Assembly (NCBI GenBank): GCA_016716135.1
Contig: JADJWX010000004.1
Span: 186,001-250,000 of the forward strand
Direction: 5' to 3'
Source: Lewinellaceae bacterium
GTDB taxonomy: Bacteria; Bacteroidota; Bacteroidia; Chitinophagales; Saprospiraceae
Length of the DNA: 64,000 nucleotides
A program made the translations under genes and the position numbers. Within the stretch, counting starts at the first letter, position 1. The number at the start of each line of letters is the position of its first letter. The notes under the pieces were generated by a model. That model was not told where the DNA came from, ran no database searches, and worked only from the letters and a program-made list of their open reading frames with translations. Positions 1 to 8,310 of the stretch are shown one piece after another.

Positions 1-1
1 G

Positions 2-1402
2 CATTTTGAAATCCCCTCCTTTTCGCACGTCATCCCTACCCAAAATATGGAAGCCTATGACCTTTGGCTGAAAGGTAGTTACCATTTGAAAAGGAAAGAC
101 CTTGATGATGTCAGGAAATCAATCCGTTTTTTCAAAGATGCGATTAGAGTTGACCCGAACTATGCCGACGCCTTTTCGCTGTTGGGTGAGGCCTATATTC
201 ATGCTGCCGGTTTTGGGATAATGCCAACTAAGGAAGCGCATGAACTGGCAAGAGAAGCGGCAGAAAATGCAATAGCATTAGATACGGAAAATGCACAAGG
301 ATATAAAGTGCTCGCCTATGTCAAGTTGTTTTATGACTGGGATTGGGAATCCGCTCTGGCCGCCTACGACAAAGCGGTAACTTATGGTCTTCCGGACCAA
401 AATGAATTTATTTCCTATTACTATATATTTATAAAAGAAGATTTTGACAGGGCAATTCAGATAGCCAAAAAGGTGATTGAAACGGACCCGCTTCACGTCA
501 TTACCCATTGGCAATTAGGCCTGACGTATTATTTTGCCCGGCGGTTCGAGGAGTCGATCGCTGCCTTCAGCAAAGCCTTGGAAATTGACCCTAATTTTGG
601 CGAGGCACTCCGTTTTCGGGGCTTGGTAAAAGGGTGTTTAGGAAAATATAATGAAGCGCTTGTTGATATTAACAAGGCCCTCGGACTTTCCAATGGAGAG
701 GGGCTCGCCAATATAGATATGTTAATAGTGAAAATATTGATGGGCAAAAAAAAGGAAGCACTGGCCATTATCGAAAAATCAGCATATATGGATTCCGCTG
801 ATCCGGCTGCATTATATTCCCTTTTAAAAATGCCTGATGAAGCGATTCATTGGTTAGAAAAAGCATATCAGGAACGCTCGGTAATGCTGGTTACCTTAAA
901 GAACTTTTGGGTTTGGGACTACCTTCGGAAGGATGCTCGTTTTCAAGAAATTTTTGACCGGATGAAATTCCCTCAATCTATAGAAAACAAAGAATCGCTC
1001 GAAATTGTAAATATTAACCAGATTGCTGTCACAAGCAGTTCATTATTAAATCGAGATGAAATTGAAGCTTATTTGCAACAATTGGAGCATTTGATACAGG
1101 AGGAAAAGGTTTTTACCGACCCTTCTCTTTCATTGCGTCAATTAGCGGAAAAAATGGGATTGCATCCGAATAAATTATCGTGGCTGCTCAATGAGCATAT
1201 CGGTAAAAATTTCAATGAGTACATCAATGCCTTTAGACTGGAAATTTTTAAAGAAAAAGCATTAAGTCCAGAAAACAGTCATCTTACCCTTTTAGGATTA
1301 GCTTATGAAAGCGGCTTCAATTCAAAGACGGTATTCAATGCTTTTTTCAGAAAAACGGAGGGGATGACTCCAAGGGCATGGGTTAAAAAGAAAATACAGT
1401 AG
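2..1402 (+). CDS. TPR-repeat transcriptional regulator with C-terminal AraC-type DNA-binding domain (5' truncated by window edge)
   Basis: The reading frame is open to the first base, and the first ATG (47) is preceded in frame by residues ending PTQN. 'PT(E/Q)N.EAY.L.LKG' is the usual lead-in to the TPR section of TolB-like/TPR regulators, so the true start lies outside the window. TPR units are visible, for example around 'AIRVDPNYADAFSLLGEAY' and 'ALEIDPNFGEALRFRGLV'. The last 100 residues form an AraC/XylS two-helix-turn-helix domain: 'LSLRQLAEKMGLHPNKLS', then 'FNEYINAFRLEIFKEKAL' and 'GFNSKTVFNAFFRKTEGM' followed by TP. The stop overlaps the GTG start of the MFS gene, so the regulator probably controls and is co-translated with that transporter. 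The ligand or signal is unknown. Confidence 0.88.
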   Translation, partial: HFEIPSFSHVIPTQNMEAYDLWLKGSYHLKRKDLDDVRKSIRFFKDAIRVDPNYADAFSLLGEAYIHAAGFGIMPTKEAHELAREAAENAIALDTENAQGYKVLAYVKLFYDWDWESALAAYDKAVTYGLPDQNEFISYYYIFIKEDFDRAIQIAKKVIETDPLHVITHWQLGLTYYFARRFEESIAAFSKALEIDPNFGEALRFRGLVKGCLGKYNEALVDINKALGLSNGEGLANIDMLIVKILMGKKKEALAIIEKSAYMDSADPAALYSLLKMPDEAIHWLEKAYQERSVMLVTLKNFWVWDYLRKDARFQEIFDRMKFPQSIENKESLEIVNINQIAVTSSSLLNRDEIEAYLQQLEHLIQEEKVFTDPSLSLRQLAEKMGLHPNKLSWLLNEHIGKNFNEYINAFRLEIFKEKALSPENSHLTLLGLAYESGFNSKTVFNAFFRKTEGMTPRAWVKKKIQ

Positions 1403-2631
1403 TGTCGCAATACCAAGAAAAAACAACACCACTCACATCATATCAGGTTTTACTAATTGTGGTATTTGTGTTCATATTGTTCACCATCGTAGTGGATTAT
1501 ATGACACTGCCTGCGCTCTCGGCGATTTTACTACCCGAACTACAAATTACCACTAAACAATTCGGATTTGTCGTGTCCGCTTATGCGTTCAGTGCGGGGA
1601 TATCGGCATTTTTGGCAACCGGCTTTGCGGACAGTTTTGACCGAAAGAAATTATTGTTGGTTTATTACGGTGGCTTTTTATTGGGCATGGCGCTTTGTGC
1701 TACCGCCAATTCCTTAATGGCATTAATCATTGCAAGAGTTGTTACGGGAACTTTTGGAGGCGTAGTGGCTGCAATATGCTTTGCCATCGTTGCCGATTTA
1801 TTTCAGCGTGACCAAAGAGGCCGGGTAATGGGCTACGTACAAATGGCATTTGCAGCCAGCCTTGTGGCGGGGCTGCCGCTTGCATTGTATTTGGCGACCA
1901 ACTTTCACTGGCATCTTACTTATTGGATATTTTTCACCTTAGGTCTTATAATACTGTTTGTATTCTATTTAAAAATAAATCCTGTCAATTCACATCTAAA
2001 TACTCCTAAAAAAGACTACCGGATAAAGCATTCTGTGCAAATTGTAACGAATCGCAGTTACTGGACAGTTTTTTCAAACAATATATTCCTCGTATTGGGT
2101 GATGCAATGTTTATGACTTTCGGCTCCGCCTACAGCACCAATAATCTCGGTGTCAACCTTGATAATCTTCCTTTATTATATGGTGTTGGCGGACTGGCTA
2201 CCATTCTATTCAGTCCTGTCATTGGATATCTTTCAGACAGGTATGGAAATTTTAAGATTTTTATAGTTGGGACAGTTTTGGCAATTATCCTGATAGCAAT
2301 TTACAGCAATTTAGGAAGCGTTCCATTTTGGTTGGTTCTGTTGCTACATACGCTTCTTTTTATAGGTATAAATGCCCGAATGATTTCTTCAACGGCTTTG
2401 ACAACAGTCGTACCAGATCAGCAGGACAGAGGTGCATTTATGGCGCTAGACTCTTCGTTTCAACAGGTAGCCGGAGGGATAGCCGCAACTGCTGCCGGGT
2501 GGATTGTTTATCAGACTTCGGATGGAATGATACACAGGTATTCATCTTTGGGCTGGACAGTCATCGGTATAATGTTCGTTACGATTGGGTTGATGTTTGC
2601 GATCAATTTGATTGTGCAAAAGAAAAGCTGA
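1402..2631 (+). CDS. MFS transporter, drug/metabolite exporter type (DHA1-like)
   Basis: A 409-residue protein with about 12 hydrophobic helices, the normal size of a 12-TM major facilitator. The motif A loop after TM2 reads GFADSFDRKKLL and its half-repeat after TM8 reads GYLSDRYGNFK, both with the conserved D-R. It is an inner-membrane secondary transporter, probably a proton-driven exporter. Start: GTG at 1402 inside TAGTG, so the last base of the upstream stop is the first base of this start. That is the geometry of translational coupling to the TPR/AraC regulator. The substrate cannot be deduced. Codon use is AT-richer than in genes beyond about 9.4 kb. Confidence 0.88.
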   Translation: MSQYQEKTTPLTSYQVLLIVVFVFILFTIVVDYMTLPALSAILLPELQITTKQFGFVVSAYAFSAGISAFLATGFADSFDRKKLLLVYYGGFLLGMALCATANSLMALIIARVVTGTFGGVVAAICFAIVADLFQRDQRGRVMGYVQMAFAASLVAGLPLALYLATNFHWHLTYWIFFTLGLIILFVFYLKINPVNSHLNTPKKDYRIKHSVQIVTNRSYWTVFSNNIFLVLGDAMFMTFGSAYSTNNLGVNLDNLPLLYGVGGLATILFSPVIGYLSDRYGNFKIFIVGTVLAIILIAIYSNLGSVPFWLVLLLHTLLFIGINARMISSTALTTVVPDQQDRGAFMALDSSFQQVAGGIAATAAGWIVYQTSDGMIHRYSSLGWTVIGIMFVTIGLMFAINLIVQKKS

Positions 2632-2867
2632 CCAACTTCATTGGCTACTTTGCCCTGATAAGTACCAAATCTCACCAAAATGTCCGCAATTTCATTTCAG
2701 GACGACTGACCTGTTTTCCCCCTCCATCTTTGCACTGTCAGTTCGATAAAAAAGAATTTACAGAAAAAATTCCCGATGCACATCCCCTTTTCTGTCAGCA
2801 GATGACCTGCCGACAACAGGGAGTGTTTGGCCCAAAATAAACGTTTTTAAAACTGAAAAATTCAATT

Positions 2868-4109
2868 ATGAAAAATCCAATTTTATTTCCACTTATCCCC
2901 ATTCTGATTGCACTTGCATTTTATTCATGCGACAAGAATGATGACAACACCACCCCAGTCACTATCGCGACACCTGCGGAATTGACCGCCGTTTTAAATG
3001 AAATTTATGAAGATTCGGATGCGCCCGGCTTTGCGGTATCGGTAGTAAAAAACGACGCCGTTCTTTACCAACAACCATTTGGAAAAGCAGACATCGCTGG
3101 CAACAAAGCATACACCAACCAATCGACCCAGCCCATCGGCTCTATCAGCAAAACCTTCGTGGCGGCAGCCATGGTAAAAGCCATTGAACAGGGGCATTTT
3201 ACGTTGGAAACGGACATCAACGACATCCTGCCAGTCGAAGTGAAAAATCCAAAACAACCCAATGCAGTCATCAAGGTAAAGCACCTTGTGACGCATACCT
3301 CCGGGCTGCTCGACGAAGCCGGAGCCTACTTACAAGCCTATCACATTTTACCCGGTGAAGATTTGTCCACAGAAGGCGCTCAATTGCTGGTGAACAGTTT
3401 TGGAGTCCAACAGCGGGAGACCATTCCTCTGGATGAATTTTTGGCAGAATACTACCTCAAAGACGGTGATTGGTACAGCATGAACAATTTTGCTTCGACC
3501 ACACCGGGGTCGACTTGGAATTATTCGAACATCGCTTCTTCATTGGCGGCCTATTTGGTCGAAGCAGCTACCGGAACGCCATTCAAACAGTATGTTACAA
3601 GATACATTTTACAGCCTTTAGGCATGCACAATACGGCTTATGATATCGCTGACCTGGACGCTGCAAATATTGCCAAATTGTATTGGGACAAAAGTATTTC
3701 GCTCCCAAACTACGCCAATGATTCTTACCCCGACGGCAGTATCATGACCTGCAATGAAGACCTTGCCAAATACCTGATAGATATGATGAAAGGAGCAAAG
3801 GGACAATCCACCACCTTGTTTTCATCAACAGGTTACGCAATGCTTTTTGACGCCTTACTTCCTACTGGTAAAATGCCGACGGGGCTGGCAGAAAACCAGG
3901 GTATATTCTGGTTTTTGAATGGCGGCAACATTCAGCATGATGGTAGCGATCCTGGAACGACCTGCAATCTACAATTCGATAAAAATGGCAACTCAGGGTA
4001 CCTCTTGCTGACCAATATGGACGCCTCTTCTGATGAACACGAAGCCGCCTATTTCGAATTGGCTGAAAAGGTGCACAATGCTGTCGTCAATTTTTGTCAG
4101 AACAATTGA
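2868..4109 (+). CDS. Serine hydrolase lipoprotein of the beta-lactamase/PBP4*/EstB family (class C fold)
   Basis: 413 residues. The N-terminus is a lipoprotein signal ending FYSC (Cys21), followed by a D/N-rich linker, so it is probably anchored to a membrane. The catalytic SxxK is SISK (Ser92, Lys95) in 'QPIGSISKTF'. The YxN motif is in 'WNYSNIASS', and the third motif is HDG near the C-terminus ('QHDGSDPG'), as in D-aminopeptidase/esterase-type members rather than KTG beta-lactamases. Likely a periplasmic or surface peptidase or esterase. It starts 236 bp after the MFS gene, a gap in which I see no gene, and 38 bp before the next signal-peptide gene, which may share its transcript. Confidence 0.85.
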   Translation: MKNPILFPLIPILIALAFYSCDKNDDNTTPVTIATPAELTAVLNEIYEDSDAPGFAVSVVKNDAVLYQQPFGKADIAGNKAYTNQSTQPIGSISKTFVAAAMVKAIEQGHFTLETDINDILPVEVKNPKQPNAVIKVKHLVTHTSGLLDEAGAYLQAYHILPGEDLSTEGAQLLVNSFGVQQRETIPLDEFLAEYYLKDGDWYSMNNFASTTPGSTWNYSNIASSLAAYLVEAATGTPFKQYVTRYILQPLGMHNTAYDIADLDAANIAKLYWDKSISLPNYANDSYPDGSIMTCNEDLAKYLIDMMKGAKGQSTTLFSSTGYAMLFDALLPTGKMPTGLAENQGIFWFLNGGNIQHDGSDPGTTCNLQFDKNGNSGYLLLTNMDASSDEHEAAYFELAEKVHNAVVNFCQNN

Positions 4110-4147
4110 TTTTCAAACTATTTTTTACACATTTAAAACTTATTAAA

Positions 4148-4798
4148 ATGAAAAACGCATTAATTCTTGTTTTAACAATTTGCACACTCAGCGCTTTGGC
4201 TCAGAACGATCAAGAAAAAGGCAACAAAACCGAAGTAGCGCATAAGTACAGGGTTAGTTTCCCTGTGATAATTTTACCGCAGTTGGTATCAAAGTCCTGG
4301 GAAGACAGAACACATACGCAACACATAGAATTTCATGTTAAACGCAACTTGGATAATAAGAATATCATTGGAGCAAAGTTTGCTACCTGGCGATTGTTTC
4401 AACCCATGGGAATTACTTGGTGGGACGGGCTTTTAGATAAGATAGAATCTCAAAGTGAATTCTACCCCGGATATGTGCGAGAAACAGGATTGGGCATAAC
4501 GTATCAACGCATGTTGTGGAAAGGGTTATTTGCTACAGTTGAAGTTTTGCCACAATTCAAAACTTACCTGGATGAAAATAATAAGAAAATAGCAAATGGC
4601 TTTAAACTATATAATTCTTATCACCTTGGTTATCATATCGCTTTTGGCAAGAAAAAACGGTTTTTCATAGAACCTCAGGTCCATAGCCAACACTGGATAT
4701 TTGATACCAACACACCGGAAGGGTTTAAATATCTGGATGATAAATGGGGAAATTATTTTCTCTTTGAGCCTAATCTTTACTTCGGAGTGAATTTCTAA
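4148..4798 (+). CDS. Secreted protein of unknown function, possibly an outer-membrane beta-barrel-like protein
   Basis: 216 residues from the ATG at 4148. An in-frame ATG at 4094 overlaps the upstream gene, but 4148 puts a clean signal peptide first (MKNALILVLTICTLSALAQ). The mature part alternates aromatic and polar residues and ends in Phe ('NLYFGVNF'), a C-terminus like that of outer-membrane barrel proteins. I recognise no named family. It probably belongs to the same transcript as the serine hydrolase upstream. Confidence 0.7.
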   Translation: MKNALILVLTICTLSALAQNDQEKGNKTEVAHKYRVSFPVIILPQLVSKSWEDRTHTQHIEFHVKRNLDNKNIIGAKFATWRLFQPMGITWWDGLLDKIESQSEFYPGYVRETGLGITYQRMLWKGLFATVEVLPQFKTYLDENNKKIANGFKLYNSYHLGYHIAFGKKKRFFIEPQVHSQHWIFDTNTPEGFKYLDDKWGNYFLFEPNLYFGVNF

Positions 4799-4831
4799 AT
4801 CATGACATTAGGCTTTATCTGGCACTAAAAA

Positions 4832-5242
4832 ATGGAAATCATGTTAAGTGTCTCTTTTGCAGGAAATGCCCTGCTCCTCCTTTTCGGATTACTGTTTATT
4901 TTTCACCTGCTTGTATTGTTTGAGGCCATCCCTTATGACATCGTTTGGGCAGGAAAAATAAAAGGCCGAAGATATCTGCGCAAAATGGAATCCATATCCC
5001 TATTGGTATTGGGACTGGCTGCAATGATAGTCTCCCTGAGAATGGGGTATATAAATTTTTTTAAAAACCCGGACGTCATCAATATCGGGATGTGGATTCT
5101 GTTTGCTTTTTTTACCTTGAATACAATCGGCAATTTGACAGCGAAAAGCCCTATCGAGAAATATGGCTTTGGTATGCTCACCATAATGATGGCTTTGTTG
5201 GCTTTGAGGCTAGCCTTAGCACCTTTAGCTTATCAATCATGA
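4832..5242 (+). CDS. Four-helix integral membrane protein, unknown function
   Basis: 136 residues with four hydrophobic segments at roughly 8-30, 52-70, 82-100 and 112-131, and a short basic loop (KIKGRRYLRK) between the first two. The helices and the basic cytoplasmic loop suggest a small inner-membrane protein, but no family is recognised. It starts 33 bp after the previous stop on the same strand and could be the last gene of that small cluster. A GC-rich hairpin (cgcccc-ggat-ggggcg, about 5365-5381) follows 120 bp downstream. Confidence 0.65.
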   Translation: MEIMLSVSFAGNALLLLFGLLFIFHLLVLFEAIPYDIVWAGKIKGRRYLRKMESISLLVLGLAAMIVSLRMGYINFFKNPDVINIGMWILFAFFTLNTIGNLTAKSPIEKYGFGMLTIMMALLALRLALAPLAYQS

Positions 5243-5387
5243 AGGCTTTGCTGCATGAATCCCCTCTCCAAGTGTAGTCGGCTAAAAAATGAGCCGGTAG
5301 GTGTAAATTTGAGTTGTGAAGCCAAAGAAAGCCCTCACTAGCCCCAGGGCAAACGCATCAAAATCGCCCCGGATGGGGCGGCACCTT

Positions 5388-5556
5388 GGTAGAACCCATC
5401 TCAAAACTACCTGTCGGGCCAAAATGGTGTCTATAAGTCGAATACTGCGTTAGTTTTTTTCAACGTAGAACACCGCTACGATTCAAAAAACTGCCTTGCC
5501 TTCGACTTCAATCCACTCATTTTGACTCCGACGCCGGTTTTGAGATGGGTTCTAGT
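5388..5556. mobile_element. MITE-like palindromic element, about 165 bp
   Basis: The outer 18 bp at 5390-5407 (TAGAACCCATCTCAAAAC) are repeated exactly in inverted orientation at 5537-5554. The similarity continues inward with gaps for about 70 nt per arm (for example aagtcgaa/ttcgactt), down to a central small hairpin cgtag-ctacg. Both ends are TA, consistent with TA target duplication. There is no coding capacity. This is the structure of a miniature inverted-repeat transposable element mobilised by a transposase elsewhere; Tc/IS630 or IS5-type are guesses. From here to the gene at 5993 I see only the short coding remnant described next. Confidence 0.7.
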
Positions 5557-5727
5557 AAAGAGGACTTTAACCTGAGCCGTCCAGGAGAATATTCTATTTC
5601 TGAAAATAAATTGAATGTTATTTTTGATAAGGGATTGAAGTGGGAATATAGAGAGGTATTTGATAGACGATCAAATGTTGCGTTTGAAAATGAAAAGAAA
5701 AGTTTTACGTTTTTTGAATGGAAATAA
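5545..5727 (+). pseudogene. Probable C-terminal remnant of a gene broken by the MITE-like element
   Basis: The frame leaving the right end of the palindrome continues for about 57 codons with normal AT-rich coding character and ends ...KSFTFFEWK. The first codons, including the ATG at 5545, lie inside the repeat, so this is not a convincing independent start. No matching 5' part is seen left of the element. Family unknown. Confidence 0.4.
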
Positions 5728-5992
5728 TCCACACTAACCCAGGCTCGCCAAAATGTTCGGGATCCTCAATCAAACCACAAACCGCTTGAGAGCGTCTGCG
5801 ACGCGACGCGTGCCGTCACCCAGCATCCGACTTTTTATAAAAAAAATGCAGCCCCAAGCAGCCCTGCCCGAAAACCCGAACTCCTGCTAAAAGGTAACGA
5901 AACAGTTCGTGGTTCCAAAACACGGACATAAATTGTGGCAAAATTCCATGCTTCCACCCATTCGCAACATCGTTCAAAACAGCTAACAGAAA

Positions 5993-6559
5993 ATGAACAG
6001 CTTACCAAAAGTGCTCAAAGTCCTTCTTTTGATTTTCGCGGCAAACACCCTTGCCTTGGGGCAAACACAACCCGATAAACCGGCAAACACAACCCAAAAC
6101 GGAACAGCGTGGAAGTCTTTAAAGGACGACCAATTTGAAATAAAATACCCCTCCGATTGGACCGCAGATGAAAGTGGAATGATGGGCACGCATTTTATAC
6201 TATTTAGTCCACTATCCGGCGAGACGGACCAATTCAAGGAAAATGTAAATCTATTGGTCCAGGACCTCACGGGATACGATTTGACCTTGGACGCTTATGT
6301 TGAACTATCCGAAAATCAAATAAAAACGATGATTACCGACGGAAAGATTTTTTTAAGCGAACGGATCAAAGCCGAAAACGCAGCATACCACAAAGTCATT
6401 TATTCAGGCATTCAAGGGGAATTCGATCTGAAATTTGAACAATTTTATTGGGTAAGAAACAACACCGCCTACATCCTGACGCTGACTTGTGAAAACGATC
6501 AATTTGAGGCTTACCGGGAAACCGGAGAAAGCATTTTACACAGCTTTAAAATAAAATAA
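5993..6559 (+). CDS. Secreted PsbP/Mog1-fold-like protein
   Basis: 188 residues with a signal peptide (hydrophobic core VLLLIFAANTLALG, then Q). The mature part follows the PsbP/DUF1795 pattern: 'FEIKYPSDW' near residue 48, a hydrophobic strand with 'FSPL', then 'ENVNLLVQDL' and a C-terminal strand pair ending 'ESILHSFKIK'. Such proteins are small periplasmic alpha-beta sandwiches of uncertain role in Bacteroidota. The gene stands alone between the element-rich stretch and the TonB-like protein gene. Confidence 0.65.
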   Translation: MNSLPKVLKVLLLIFAANTLALGQTQPDKPANTTQNGTAWKSLKDDQFEIKYPSDWTADESGMMGTHFILFSPLSGETDQFKENVNLLVQDLTGYDLTLDAYVELSENQIKTMITDGKIFLSERIKAENAAYHKVIYSGIQGEFDLKFEQFYWVRNNTAYILTLTCENDQFEAYRETGESILHSFKIK

Positions 6560-6668
6560 AACAGAGTGTTTTCCCAAAGGGCTGGTAGTGCGGCGGTGAC
6601 TATCAGTCTAATTTAATAAGTTTGCCAGCCCGCTTATCATCAAATCTACTTAACACTACACCTGTACC

Positions 6669-7421
6669 ATGAACAACATCCAAAACAAATCCATCGCATT
6701 CCTGTGTATCGCCCTGGCCATTCCTTACCTCGCTGTTGCGCAAGACAGTTTCACCAATGAACTGCACTATGCTGTGCATAAAACCTATCCTTACATTTCC
6801 CTTAAAACGGAAAAACTGAAGGAAGCCAATACCCTGATGGATCTCAACCCCCACTACAAACCCTCCTGGATCAGAGAGTATCTTTCCGTCGAATTAACAG
6901 CAAGCCATAACGGCACGATAGAACAGGCAACAGGCAAAAATGAATTGCTCACCCGGCAACAAAAAGATCTTTTGCTGATGGCCGATGTGCATAAGTCTAT
7001 TTCGGTCAAGGTCAGGTACATGCCGGAAAATACCTTACAGCACAATGACCCGAAGGAACTCGATTTCAGCTTTACGATCGATCCGGATAACGACGCACAA
7101 TACCCCGGCGGCCAGGAACAACTGAACCAGTACCTGCTGGAACACGCTATAGATAAAATCCCCGCCGGCAGCTTCACGGGCTACAGGCTTGCTGCCGTAA
7201 AGTTTACCATCAGCGAGGCCGGGGAAGTATCCAATGTGCATGTATTCGAATCCTCCAACGATGAAAAAACAGATGCCCTGTTGGTGGCGGCCATTCGCAA
7301 TATGCCATCCTGGAAACCCGCAGATTTTTCCAACGGCATTGCGGTAATGCAGAATTTCGTCCTGACCGTTGGGAACATGGAAAACTGCGTGGTTAATCTT
7401 TTAAATATCCGGCGGGATTAG
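6669..7421 (+). CDS. Secreted TonB C-terminal-domain-like protein
   Basis: 250 residues with a signal peptide (MNNIQNKSIAFLCIALAIP, cleavage near VAQ). The last ~110 residues begin 'YPGGQEQLNQYL' and continue 'AAVKFTISEAGEVSNVHVFE', matching the periplasmic TonB C-terminal fold ('YPGG...L..yl....', 'v.F.v...G.v..v.v...'). There is no N-terminal transmembrane anchor or Pro-rich linker, so it is not a complete energy transducer; such soluble TonB_C proteins are common in Bacteroidota and their role is unclear. It lies 61 bp before the DUF1761 gene and may be co-transcribed with it. Confidence 0.7.
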   Translation: MNNIQNKSIAFLCIALAIPYLAVAQDSFTNELHYAVHKTYPYISLKTEKLKEANTLMDLNPHYKPSWIREYLSVELTASHNGTIEQATGKNELLTRQQKDLLLMADVHKSISVKVRYMPENTLQHNDPKELDFSFTIDPDNDAQYPGGQEQLNQYLLEHAIDKIPAGSFTGYRLAAVKFTISEAGEVSNVHVFESSNDEKTDALLVAAIRNMPSWKPADFSNGIAVMQNFVLTVGNMENCVVNLLNIRRD

Positions 7422-7482
7422 AGCATGTTGGGAGCAGCCTTGCCTGCCGGTAGAAATCCACGTAACTAAACTTATTTTAACT

Positions 7483-7992
7483 ATGGAAATCAATTTTATC
7501 GCATTAGTTGTAGCCGCATTGGTACCGATGGCGCTGGGCTTTGTCTGGTATCACAACAAGGTTTTCGGCGCTGCCTGGATGAAAGCCGCCGGCATGACCG
7601 AAGAAAAAATGCAAGGGGGTAACATGGCCCTCATTTTCGGCTTGTCTTTTCTGTTCAGCCTGATGCTCGCCATGGAGATGAACTCCGTAGCCATCCACGA
7701 TGGCTTCGTCTACGGCGCCACGTACTATGCCACCGGCGGCACCATGCAACCGGAATCCGGTTCGGAACTGGCCCGGTGGGTGGAGTACTACCAAACCAAC
7801 CTGGCTACGGCCAACCACACGTTCAAACACGGCGCTTTCCACGGCGTGTTGTTTGGGGTTTTCCTGGTTCTGCCCGTCATGGCGACCAATGCCCTGTTCG
7901 AGCGCAAAGGCTACAAATATGTGTTGGTGAATGTCGGGTACTGGATTGTTTGCCTGGGTATCATGGGCGGGATTGTGGCTGCCTGGCGTTGA
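7483..7992 (+). CDS. DUF1761-type membrane protein
   Basis: 169 residues with four hydrophobic helices. The N-terminus ('ALGFVWYHNKVFGAAWMK') and the pattern 'HTFKHGAFHGVLFGVFLVLP' are typical of the DUF1761 family of small inner-membrane proteins of unknown function. The length matches the family, extended by a soluble insert near residues 75-105. No partner gene is evident. Confidence 0.78.
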   Translation: MEINFIALVVAALVPMALGFVWYHNKVFGAAWMKAAGMTEEKMQGGNMALIFGLSFLFSLMLAMEMNSVAIHDGFVYGATYYATGGTMQPESGSELARWVEYYQTNLATANHTFKHGAFHGVLFGVFLVLPVMATNALFERKGYKYVLVNVGYWIVCLGIMGGIVAAWR

Positions 7993-8082
7993 CCGGCTTT
8001 TTTACGACCACCGCTGTATAAAAATCAATTGCGCCCCGGCTTCCGAAATATATCCGGAGGCAGGGGCGTTTTTTTTCGATAA

Positions 8083-8298
8083 GTAGGGCATACGGATGAT
8101 ACAGGTAACTTTGACGCGAATTTGGCACTTTCCGGCAAAAGAGCCGAAGCCGTCATTGACGCATTAAATAAACGCGGTGTGAACACCTCAAACCTTAGCG
8201 GACATGGTGTTGGACCGCTATCGCCTGCCTCAACGAACAAATCTGAATCCGGCAAGTCAAAAAACAGGCGGGTAGAATTGGTCGTAAAAATTGAATAG
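8083..8298 (+). pseudogene. Remnant of an OmpA-family peptidoglycan-binding domain
   Basis: The 72-codon open stretch has no start and reads as the second half of an OmpA C-terminal domain: 'GHTDDTGNFDANLALSGKRA', then AEAVIDALNKRG, and near the end NRRVELVVKIE followed by TAG. The GHTD..G..., LS..RA and NRRVE signatures are all present. An in-frame stop directly precedes it, so the N-terminal part is missing. It ends 16 bp before the inverted repeat of the decayed insertion sequence, so gene loss and insertion may be linked. Confidence 0.75.
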
Positions 8299-8310
8299 AT
8301 TATCTGGCTG

